Origin: Rhizobium sp. Q54
GTDB lineage: Bacteria; Pseudomonadota; Alphaproteobacteria; Rhizobiales; Xanthobacteraceae
Direction of reading: 5' to 3'
Assembly (NCBI GenBank): GCA_945861895.1
Contig: CAMAWF010000007.1
Location: 1-64,000, forward strand
Length of the DNA: 64,000 nucleotides
A program made the position numbers and the translations under genes. The first letter of the stretch is position 1. Every line of letters begins with the position of its first letter. The notes beneath the pieces are model-generated. The model did not search any database. It was not told the origin of the DNA and saw only the letters and a program-made list of their open reading frames with translations. This document shows, piece after piece, positions 35,538-43,170 of the stretch.

Positions 35538-35674
35538 AACCTCAACATAAACATTCGCGCGGCGGGCGACACAGCGGCATAAGGCCGCTTTGTCAAAAAA
35601 GGGCGATTGCGGCACGCGGTCGTGGTGTGGTTGGATGGCCGGCCGTTGCACAAGAACAATCAGGGGGAAATTAC

Positions 35675-36163
35675 ATGGCCGGCAATGTGCGTTTTTCGAA
35701 TCCCAAGACGCTGGCGAAACCGCCGGGCTACAGCTACGTGGTCGAAGCGACCGGCCCCAACCGGCTGATCTTCATCGCCGGCCAGCTCGGGCTCGACATC
35801 GACAACAGGCTGGTCGGCGGGCCCGGCGACTTCCGCGCGCAGGCGGTGAAGGCATTCGAAAATCTCAAGGCCGCGCTGGCGGCGGCCGGCGCCACTTTCA
35901 AGGACGTGGTGAAAATCAACAACTATCTCGTGGACATGTCGCATATCGGGATTTACCGCGAGGTGCGCGACAAATTTTGTAACATGAAAGCGCCGCCGGC
36001 CAGCACGACTGTCGCCATTTCGAGCCTGGCGCGCCCGGGCGCGCTATTCGAAATCGAGGCAATCGCAGTGCTGCCGGCGAAGGTTGCGGCGGCCAAAAGC
36101 AGTGCGCCAAAGGCCGCTTCCCGCCGCGGCAAGCTCAAGGCTTCGCGACGAAAACGAAAGTGA
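35675..36163 (+). CDS. RidA family protein with basic C-terminal tail
   Basis: A 162-residue Rid-fold protein. RidA-type enzymes hydrolyse reactive enamine/imine intermediates made by PLP enzymes. Seen: SYVVEATGPNRLIFIAGQLG, VVKINNYLVDMSHIGIYREVRDKF and SLARPGALFEIEAIAV, which includes the active-site arginine region. The core should end near residue 138; the last 24 residues are rich in Lys and Arg (ASRRGKLKASRRKRK), unusual for RidA. Their codons overlap the end of the convergent antiporter gene by 29 bp. ATG 35675 follows a CAGGGGGAAA ribosome site. Confidence 0.9.
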   Translation: MAGNVRFSNPKTLAKPPGYSYVVEATGPNRLIFIAGQLGLDIDNRLVGGPGDFRAQAVKAFENLKAALAAAGATFKDVVKINNYLVDMSHIGIYREVRDKFCNMKAPPASTTVAISSLARPGALFEIEAIAVLPAKVAAAKSSAPKAASRRGKLKASRRKRK

Positions 36164-37553
36164 GCAGCAGCAGCACTGGCAGCAGGACTGCGCTCGACCA
36201 CAGCAGGTAGCCGAAGAAGCTAGGCATCTTCACGCCGCGTTCCGTGGCGATGGCATAGACCATGAAGTTCGGCGCATTGCCGATATAGGTGAGCGCGCCC
36301 ATGTAGACCGCGCCCATCGAAATCGCGGCGAGCGTGGGCGCCAGCTTTCCCATCAGCTCGGCGGCGTCGCCGCCGGCGAGCTGGAAGAACACCAGATAGG
36401 TCGGTGCGTTGTCGAGGAAAGCCGACAGCACGCCTGTCAGCCAGAAATACGCCACTTCGTTCGGCGTGCCGTCCTTTTCGGTTACCGCCTTGAGCAGCCA
36501 GGCGAACGGTCCATCGTAGCCGGCGTCGAGCATCGCCAGCATCGGAATGATGCAGACGAAAATGCCCGCGAACAGTTTGGCCACTTCGCGGATCGGCTCC
36601 CAGGTGAAATCGTTTGCCACGCGATGTTCGTCGGGCGTGAGCCAGAGCGAGACGAGCGCGATGACCACCAGTGCGGCATCGCGCGTCAAATTCTGCAGTT
36701 CGACACCGGTGCCGTGGATCGTCAGCGTGATGCCCGGCTTCCACGCGGCCGAGAGCAGGATCGCGCCGACGATAGCCGCGATCAGCGGAATGTTGATGAG
36801 CCCGCGCAGGCGAAGCGGCGCTCGCGCCACTTCCGGAGGGGCGCTCTCCTTGCGCGCGAACCAGACATCGAGCGCGATGAAAATGGCCAGCACCAGCGCT
36901 GCAACGATGGCGGTTTCATAAGCGATGTGCTTGGTGGTCCAGAAAAAATCGACACCGCGCAGGAAGCCGACGAAAAGCGGCGGGTCGCCAAGCGGCGACA
37001 GCGCGCCGCCGATATTGGCCACCAGAAAAATAAAAAACACCACAACGTGGGCGTTGTGCGCGCGCGATGCGTTGGCGCGGATCAGCGGCCGCACGAGGAT
37101 CATCGCCGCGCCCGTGGTCCCGACCACGCTCGCCATCGCGGTGCCGAGAACCATGATGCTGGTATTGGTCCACGGCGTGCCGCGCAAGTCGCCGGTTATC
37201 AGAATCCCGCCCGCCACCACGTAGAGCGCGAACAACAATATGATGAAGCTCATAAATTCGGCCAGCGCCGCGTGGACCAAGGCCGCAAGCGCGGTTGACG
37301 ATCCAAACACGATCGCGATCGGCGTCAGTGTAAGCAGCGACCACGCGACGGCAATCTTGCCGTAGTGATCGTGCCAGATTTTCGGAAACAGCAGCGGCCC
37401 CGTGGCGATGCTGAGCAGTATTCCGGCGAAAGGAAGCGCCCAGGGCCAGTTCATCGCCGTGCCGTTGAGCGCTGGCGCCGCGTCCGCGGGTCCTGGCGCA
37501 ACGAAAAAGACCGCCACCACGACGAATAAACGAAAAAGGCGAGTTTTTCTCAA
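36135..37553 (-). CDS. Sodium/proton antiporter-like permease, NhaD-related
   Basis: A 472-residue membrane protein of the ion transporter superfamily with about twelve helices. GTTGAAMILVRPLIRAN, ANIGGALSPLGDPPLFVGFLRG and SAFLDNAPTYLVFFQLAGG carry the fold's conserved motifs; homologues are annotated as sodium:proton antiporters. Residues 1-26 (MRKTRLFRLFVVVAVFFVAPGPADA) look like a signal peptide. The start is TTG 37553, overlapping the polA stop by 4 bases (TTGA), so it is probably translated by coupling to polA. Its end overlaps the RidA gene by 29 bp. Confidence 0.85.
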   Translation of the reverse strand: MRKTRLFRLFVVVAVFFVAPGPADAAPALNGTAMNWPWALPFAGILLSIATGPLLFPKIWHDHYGKIAVAWSLLTLTPIAIVFGSSTALAALVHAALAEFMSFIILLFALYVVAGGILITGDLRGTPWTNTSIMVLGTAMASVVGTTGAAMILVRPLIRANASRAHNAHVVVFFIFLVANIGGALSPLGDPPLFVGFLRGVDFFWTTKHIAYETAIVAALVLAIFIALDVWFARKESAPPEVARAPLRLRGLINIPLIAAIVGAILLSAAWKPGITLTIHGTGVELQNLTRDAALVVIALVSLWLTPDEHRVANDFTWEPIREVAKLFAGIFVCIIPMLAMLDAGYDGPFAWLLKAVTEKDGTPNEVAYFWLTGVLSAFLDNAPTYLVFFQLAGGDAAELMGKLAPTLAAISMGAVYMGALTYIGNAPNFMVYAIATERGVKMPSFFGYLLWSSAVLLPVLLLLTFVFVAKP

Positions 37554-40500
37554 TGCGCCGCTTCCCAGTTGTCGGCGGCGCGCGCTTTCACCGCGAGCGG
37601 CACGGAAAGATGCACGGCCGGATGCGGCGCATCCTCCATCACCTTCTTCACCACCGGCAGTGTCCTGGCGACTTCGCGCTCCGGCACTTCGAAGATCAGT
37701 TCATCGTGCACCTGTAACAGCATCTGCGCGTTGAGCTTCGCCTTGGTCAGTTCCGGCTCGATGCGGATCATGGCGCGGCGGATGATGTCGGCGGCGGTGC
37801 CTTGCAGCCGCGCGTTGATGGCGGCGCGCTCGTTGAAGGCGCGGATCGACGCATTGCCGTTCTTGATATCCGGGTAATGACACTTGCGCCCGAACAGCGT
37901 GAGCACGTAGCCATGCGCGCGGCAAAATTCCTTGGTTTCTTCCATGTAGTCGCGGATGCCGGGGAAGCGCTCGAAATATTTCTTGATGTAGGCGCCGGCC
38001 TCCTCGCGCGGAATCGAAAGCTGATTGGCGAGACCGAAAGCCGAAATGCCGTAGATGATGCCGAAATTGATCGCTTTGGCGCGGCGGCGCACGTCGCCCG
38101 GCATGTCCTTCACCGGCACGCCGAACATTTCCGATGCCGTCATGGCGTGAATATCCACGCCATCGAGGAATGCCTTGCGCAGCGCCGGCACGTCGGCGAC
38201 TTCCGAGAGCAGCCGCAGCTCGATTTGCGAATAGTCGGCTGAGACGAGTTTGGCGCCCGGCGCGGCGATGAAGGCGCGGCGGATTTTTCGCCCGTCCTCG
38301 GTGCGGATCGGGATGTTCTGTAAATTCGGCTCGGAGGAAGACAGTCGCCCGGTGCTGGTGGCGGCAAGCGCGTAGCTGGTGTGCACGCGGCGGGTGTCGG
38401 GGTTGACGTAATTCGGCAAAGCTTCGGTGTAGGTCGAGCGCAGTTTCGACACCTGCCGCCAGTCGAGAATTTTCTGCGGCAATTCGTGGCCCTGCTCGGC
38501 CAGTTCCTCCAGCGCGCGCGCGCCGGTCGACCATTGTCCGGTCTTGGTCTTGGTGCCGCCGGGCAGCGCCATCTTGCCGAACAGGATGTCGCCGAGCTGT
38601 TTCGGGCTGCCGGGATTGAGCGGCTCGCCCGCGAGTTTCTTGATTTCGTCTTCCATCCCGGCCTGCTTCTGGCCGAACTCGCCGGACAGCCGCGAGAGCA
38701 CCTGCCGGTCGATCGAAATGCCGCGCCGCTCCATGCGCGCCAGCACCGTGGGCATCGCGCGTTCCAGCGTTTCATAAACTGTCGTGACATGTTCGGCGGC
38801 GAGTCTGGCTTTAAGCGCCTGCCACAGCCGCAACGTCACATCGGCGTCCTCGGCGGCGTATTCGCTCGCCTTGTCGATGGCGACGAGATCGAATGTGACC
38901 TGCGCTTTGCCGGTGCCCGCGACATCCGCGAAGTGGATGGTTTTGTGGCCAAGCCATTTTTCCGCGAGATCGTCCATGCCGTGTCCGCCCTTGCCGGCGT
39001 CGAGCACGTAGGAGATCAGCATGGTGTCGTCGTAGCCGGCGATTTCGATGCCGCGCTGGGCAAAAACCAGCCAGTCGTATTTCAGGTTTTGTCCGACCTT
39101 GAGCACGCTGGCGTCTTCCAGCAGCGGCTTGATCGCGGCCAGCGCCGCAGCTTCCGGAATCTGGCCGGGGCATAGTCCGCCGGCGAACAATCCGCCGGCG
39201 CCGCCTTCGCCGCCCTGACGGTGACCGGTCGGCACATAGCAGGCCTCGTTGGGCGTGACCGCGAGCGAGAAGCCGCACAGTTGCGCCGTCATCGGATCGA
39301 GGCTGGTGGTCTCGGTATCGACCGCGACCACGCCGATCTCATGCGCGCGCGCGATCCAGGCCTTGAGCCGGTCGAGCGACTGCACGGTTTCGTATTTCGA
39401 GCGATCGATTTTGCTGCGCGCCGCGGCCGCGCGCGCTGCGGCGAACGAGATCGGGGTGAGGGCGCCTCTTTCACCTCCTCCGATTCTCTCACTGTCACCC
39501 CCGGGCTTGACCCGGGGGTCCATAGGGCCGTCGCTCCGAATGCTTGGCGTCGTTTCATGGGTGGCTGGGTCAAGTCCGGCCATGACAGTTTGGGAATGGG
39601 GAGAGGGAAAAGAAGCGCTTGTGAGCTTGGCGTCCGCCTCGATTTCTGACGGGTCGATCTCTGCCGCTTCCGCGACGCGGCGCGTCAGCGTGCTAAATTC
39701 CATCGCCTTGAGGAAAGCGATCAGGTTTTTGTAGTCGGGCTCGTGCACTGCAAGCTCGTCGACCGGCACGTCGAGCGGCACGTTCTGATCGAGCGTGACC
39801 AGTTGCTTCGAAAGCCGCGCCTTGTCCGCATTGTCGATCAGCGTCTGCCGGCGCTTGTCCTGCTTGATCTCCTTGGCGCGCTTGAGCAGGGTTTCGAGAT
39901 CGCCGTATTCCCCGATCAACTGCGCCGCCGTTTTCACGCCGATGCCGGGAACGCCGGGCACGTTGTCGCTGGTGTCGCCGATCAGCGCCTGCACCTCGAT
40001 CACCTTGTCCGGCCCGACGCCGAATTTCTCGACGACTTCCGCCGGCCCGATGCGCTTGTCCTTCATGGTGTCGTACATGGTCACGCCGTTGCCGACGAGC
40101 TGCATCAGGTCCTTGTCCGACGAGACGATGGTGGTGGTGGCCTTGGCTTCGCAGGCAAGCCGCGCATAGGTGGCGATCAGATCGTCGGCCTCGAAGCCCG
40201 CCTGTTCCAGGCATGGCACGTCGAAGGCGCGCACCGCCGCGCGGATGAGCGGAAATTGCGGGATGAGGTCTTCGGGTGCGTCCGGCCTATGCGCCTTGTA
40301 GTCGGAATACAATTTCGTGCGGAAGGTCTTTTCCGATTTGTCGAACACCACCGCGAGATGGGTCGGCCGCTCCTCCGGCTTCATGTCGCGCAACAGCTTC
40401 CACAGCATGTTGCAGAATCCAAGCACGGCATTGATCTGCAGCCCGTCGGATTTGCGGGTGAGCGGCGGCAATGCGTGATAGGCGCGGAAGATGTAGCCGG

Positions 40501-40597
40501 AGCCGTCGACCAGAAAAAGATGGTCGCCCTTTTTCAGCGGGCGGGACTGCGCGCTTGGGTTGGCGGCTGCGGGCTTGGATTTGGCGCGGGTTGGCAT
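37550..40597 (-). CDS. polA: DNA polymerase I
   Basis: A 1015-residue Pol I with all three activities: N-terminal 5'-3' exonuclease (residues 1 to about 300), 3'-5' exonuclease with its acidic residues (AVDTETTSLDP, NLKYDWLVF, YAAEDADVTLRL), and polymerase (DYSQIELRLLSE, KAINFGIIYGIS, LLQVHDELIFEVPE). It fills gaps in repair and removes Okazaki primers. The linker between the two exonucleases contains a dispersed palindromic repeat, 39493-39587, read in frame (MAGLDPATHE, DPRVKPGGDSE); that makes it longer than the 928 residues of the E. coli protein. Its stop overlaps the TTG start of the antiporter gene. Confidence 0.97.
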   Translation of the reverse strand: MPTRAKSKPAAANPSAQSRPLKKGDHLFLVDGSGYIFRAYHALPPLTRKSDGLQINAVLGFCNMLWKLLRDMKPEERPTHLAVVFDKSEKTFRTKLYSDYKAHRPDAPEDLIPQFPLIRAAVRAFDVPCLEQAGFEADDLIATYARLACEAKATTTIVSSDKDLMQLVGNGVTMYDTMKDKRIGPAEVVEKFGVGPDKVIEVQALIGDTSDNVPGVPGIGVKTAAQLIGEYGDLETLLKRAKEIKQDKRRQTLIDNADKARLSKQLVTLDQNVPLDVPVDELAVHEPDYKNLIAFLKAMEFSTLTRRVAEAAEIDPSEIEADAKLTSASFPSPHSQTVMAGLDPATHETTPSIRSDGPMDPRVKPGGDSERIGGGERGALTPISFAAARAAAARSKIDRSKYETVQSLDRLKAWIARAHEIGVVAVDTETTSLDPMTAQLCGFSLAVTPNEACYVPTGHRQGGEGGAGGLFAGGLCPGQIPEAAALAAIKPLLEDASVLKVGQNLKYDWLVFAQRGIEIAGYDDTMLISYVLDAGKGGHGMDDLAEKWLGHKTIHFADVAGTGKAQVTFDLVAIDKASEYAAEDADVTLRLWQALKARLAAEHVTTVYETLERAMPTVLARMERRGISIDRQVLSRLSGEFGQKQAGMEDEIKKLAGEPLNPGSPKQLGDILFGKMALPGGTKTKTGQWSTGARALEELAEQGHELPQKILDWRQVSKLRSTYTEALPNYVNPDTRRVHTSYALAATSTGRLSSSEPNLQNIPIRTEDGRKIRRAFIAAPGAKLVSADYSQIELRLLSEVADVPALRKAFLDGVDIHAMTASEMFGVPVKDMPGDVRRRAKAINFGIIYGISAFGLANQLSIPREEAGAYIKKYFERFPGIRDYMEETKEFCRAHGYVLTLFGRKCHYPDIKNGNASIRAFNERAAINARLQGTAADIIRRAMIRIEPELTKAKLNAQMLLQVHDELIFEVPEREVARTLPVVKKVMEDAPHPAVHLSVPLAVKARAADNWEAAH
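39493..39587. repeat. Palindromic repeat inside the polA reading frame
   Basis: TGTCA/TGACA ends enclose an 8-bp perfect stem (CCCCCGGG / CCCGGGGG, 5-base loop) and further GC arms. Translated on the polA strand it gives the well-known VMAGLDPATH...DPRVKPGGD peptide string seen in many Hyphomicrobiales proteins. It sits between two exonuclease domains, where extra linker is tolerated. Confidence 0.75.
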
Positions 40598-40654
40598 GGC
40601 CCGAATGTGGGCCGTCAGCCGGGCTTTATCAATCCGGAATGGACGAGCTGTGAA

Positions 40655-41686
40655 TCATTCCGCCGGCTGCAAGGCGGCCCGCTTGGGCGCGAGCCAGAAA
40701 CGCGCCGGGCGCTCGAACAGGAAGCGCAAAGGCGTTGCGCGCACGGCCCAATACATCGCCAGCGCGCCGATGACGCCCGCCGCCGTGACGATCAGCGATA
40801 TCGCGCCGAGGTCGGTGATGAACCCGGTCTTCAGCAGCACGGTGCGCGTCGCCGCCATCGGCAGGAAGAAAGCGAGATAGATGACGAGCGAATGCTCGCC
40901 GCAATAACGCAGCGGCCGGAACAGACCGTTCATCGCCATCAGGGCGGAAATCCGGATCACGGCGGCAGCGCCGATAAATCCGAGCGCGAGCGAGACGAAC
41001 GGCCAATCGGAATAGCCGTTCCAGACCATGAAGCCATTGACCACGGCCCACAACGACAGCAGCGCCGCGCCCATGATCGGCTTGTCCTGCGCGCCCTTCG
41101 CGAGAGCGAAGATATGCGGGGCCAGGATGTAGCCACTGTAGAAATAGACGAAGCGTCCGGCGAACTCATCGACGACGGTCCAGCCGGTTGCGATCGGCAG
41201 AATTTCCAGCGTGGCGGCGGCAAGCCAGACGATCGCCGGATGCGCGCCGCGCGTGAGCTTGGTGACGACGAAGAAGATCGGCAGCAGATAGATGAACCAC
41301 AGCGTGCCGAACGGCTCGACGAAACTGACCAGATAAAACTCGGCCGTGGCCGCCGCGCCTTGCTCGGCAATCAGGCCGGGCGCCTTGAAGATGAACTGGA
41401 TTGTCACCCACAGCACGTAGAAATAGGCGAAGTGCACGACCCTGCGGTCAATGTAAGTGCGCCAATCGCGATCGATGACGAGCGAAAGGAACAGGCCCGA
41501 GATCATGAAGAAGTCAGGCATGCGGAAAGGCTTGGCGAATGCGACAAATGCGTGCATCCAGCCTTCGCGGCCGGCCGCCGCCTCGACGCCCAGCGTGGAG
41601 TGCATCATCACAACCATGACGATGCAGAAGCCCTTGGCGTAATCGACCCAGTCGATGCGGGCGCTGCCGGAATGAGCGTTTTTCAT
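40655..41686 (-). CDS. Membrane acyltransferase family 3 protein
   Basis: A 343-residue polytopic protein with about ten helices. IDWVDYAKGFCIVMVVMMHSTLG has the early helix with the conserved His of the acyltransferase-3 family, and FRMPDFFMISGLFLSLV contains the conserved motif after it. These enzymes acetylate or succinylate surface sugars, peptidoglycan or lipids across the inner membrane. ATG 41686 lies after GGCGGG; longer readings of the frame run into the ugd promoter region. It is divergent from UDP-glucose dehydrogenase, so the pair may act on the same exopolysaccharide or lipid (inference). Confidence 0.83.
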   Translation of the reverse strand: MKNAHSGSARIDWVDYAKGFCIVMVVMMHSTLGVEAAAGREGWMHAFVAFAKPFRMPDFFMISGLFLSLVIDRDWRTYIDRRVVHFAYFYVLWVTIQFIFKAPGLIAEQGAAATAEFYLVSFVEPFGTLWFIYLLPIFFVVTKLTRGAHPAIVWLAAATLEILPIATGWTVVDEFAGRFVYFYSGYILAPHIFALAKGAQDKPIMGAALLSLWAVVNGFMVWNGYSDWPFVSLALGFIGAAAVIRISALMAMNGLFRPLRYCGEHSLVIYLAFFLPMAATRTVLLKTGFITDLGAISLIVTAAGVIGALAMYWAVRATPLRFLFERPARFWLAPKRAALQPAE

Positions 41687-41844
41687 CCCGCCATATTCCC
41701 GAAAAGACGTTTCTTTCCTGTTTACGCGGTCACAGAAATATCGCTGCAATTGCCGCCCTCGCCACTCGAAACGCCCTCTGCTATGAGACGGCCGCCGGCC
41801 CAACGGTCGGATTTGGTTAACCATTTTTCACGGCGGACCCCAAA

Positions 41845-43155
41845 ATGCGCGTTGCCATGATCGGCACCGGCTATGTCGGCCTCGTCTCCGGGGCCTGCTT
41901 CGCCGATTTCGGCCATGAGGTGACCTGCGTCGACAAGGACGCCGGCAAGATTGCCGCGCTCAACCGCGGCGAGATCCCGATCTTCGAGCCCGGACTTGCC
42001 GATCTGATCGCCAGCAACGTCGCGGCCAAGCGGCTTCGCTTTACCACCGACCTTGCAGAACCGACGGCCGGCGCGGATGCAGTGTTCATCGCGGTCGGGA
42101 CGCCCTCGCGGCGCGGCGACGGCCATGCCGATCTTTCCTTCGTGCACGCCGCCGCGCGCGAGATCGCGGCGGCGGTGTCCGGATTCACCGTGGTCATCAC
42201 CAAGTCCACGGTTCCGGTCGGCACCGGCGACGAGGTGGAACGCATTATTCGTGCCGCGCGGCCTGACGCCGATGTTGCCGTGGTGTCCAATCCGGAATTT
42301 TTGCGCGAGGGCGCCGCGATCCGGGACTTCAAGCATCCCGACCGCATCGTGGTGGGGGCGGATGACAAACGCGCCCGCGACGTGATGGTGGAGCTCTATC
42401 GCCCGCTTTATCTCAACCGCTCGCCGATCATGTTCACCGACCGGCGCACCGCCGAGATGATCAAATACGCGGCCAACGCATTTCTCGCCACCAAGATTTC
42501 CTTCATCAACGAGATTGCGGACTTGGCGGAAAAGGTCGGCGCCGACGTGCAGGAGATCGCCCGCGGCATCGGGCTGGATAACCGCATCGGCGGAAAATTT
42601 CTCCACGCCGGCCCCGGCTTCGGCGGCTCGTGCTTTCCGAAGGATTCGGTCGCGTTGATCAAGACCGGGCAGGATCACGATTCGCCGCTGCGCATCGTCG
42701 AGGCGGTCGTTGCCGTCAACGATGCGCGCAAGCGCGCAATGGCGGGCAAGGTGTCGGCGGCGATGGGAGGCAATTTGCGCGGCAAGACAATTGCGGTGCT
42801 CGGGCTGACCTTCAAGCCCAACACCGATGACATGCGCGAAGCGCCATCGGTTCCGCTGATTGGGGCGTTGCAAGGCATGGGCGCGAAAATCCGCGTCTAC
42901 GATCCGGTCGGCATGGAGCAGGCGAAAAAAGAACTGAAGGACGTGACCTATTGCGACGACGCTTATTCCTGCGCCGAGAGCGCCGCCGCGCTGGTGGTCG
43001 TCACCGAATGGGAACAGTTCCGCGCGCTCGATTTCGCGCGGCTGAAAAAGCTGATGACCGCTGCCGTGCTGGTCGACTTGCGAAATGTGTACCGGCCGGA
43101 TGAAGTCAGGCGCCATGGTTTTGTCTACGAAAGCGTCGGCCGGCCGGCGAAGTGA
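41845..43155 (+). CDS. UDP-glucose 6-dehydrogenase
   Basis: A 436-residue UDP-glucose/GDP-mannose dehydrogenase. MRVAMIGTGYVGLVSGACFADFGHEV is the NAD site; KSTVPVGTGDEVER, MIKYAANAFLATKISFINE and the catalytic loop GPGFGGSCFPKDSVALI (Cys263) define the family. The 436-residue length and mix of motifs fit UDP-glucose dehydrogenase, which makes UDP-glucuronate for surface polysaccharides. The start follows a short gap containing GGTTAACCAT. It is divergent from the acyltransferase gene and 15 bp before hrpB on the same strand. Confidence 0.93.
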   Translation: MRVAMIGTGYVGLVSGACFADFGHEVTCVDKDAGKIAALNRGEIPIFEPGLADLIASNVAAKRLRFTTDLAEPTAGADAVFIAVGTPSRRGDGHADLSFVHAAAREIAAAVSGFTVVITKSTVPVGTGDEVERIIRAARPDADVAVVSNPEFLREGAAIRDFKHPDRIVVGADDKRARDVMVELYRPLYLNRSPIMFTDRRTAEMIKYAANAFLATKISFINEIADLAEKVGADVQEIARGIGLDNRIGGKFLHAGPGFGGSCFPKDSVALIKTGQDHDSPLRIVEAVVAVNDARKRAMAGKVSAAMGGNLRGKTIAVLGLTFKPNTDDMREAPSVPLIGALQGMGAKIRVYDPVGMEQAKKELKDVTYCDDAYSCAESAAALVVVTEWEQFRALDFARLKKLMTAAVLVDLRNVYRPDEVRRHGFVYESVGRPAK

Positions 43156-43170
43156 ACGCGGCATCGCCCG

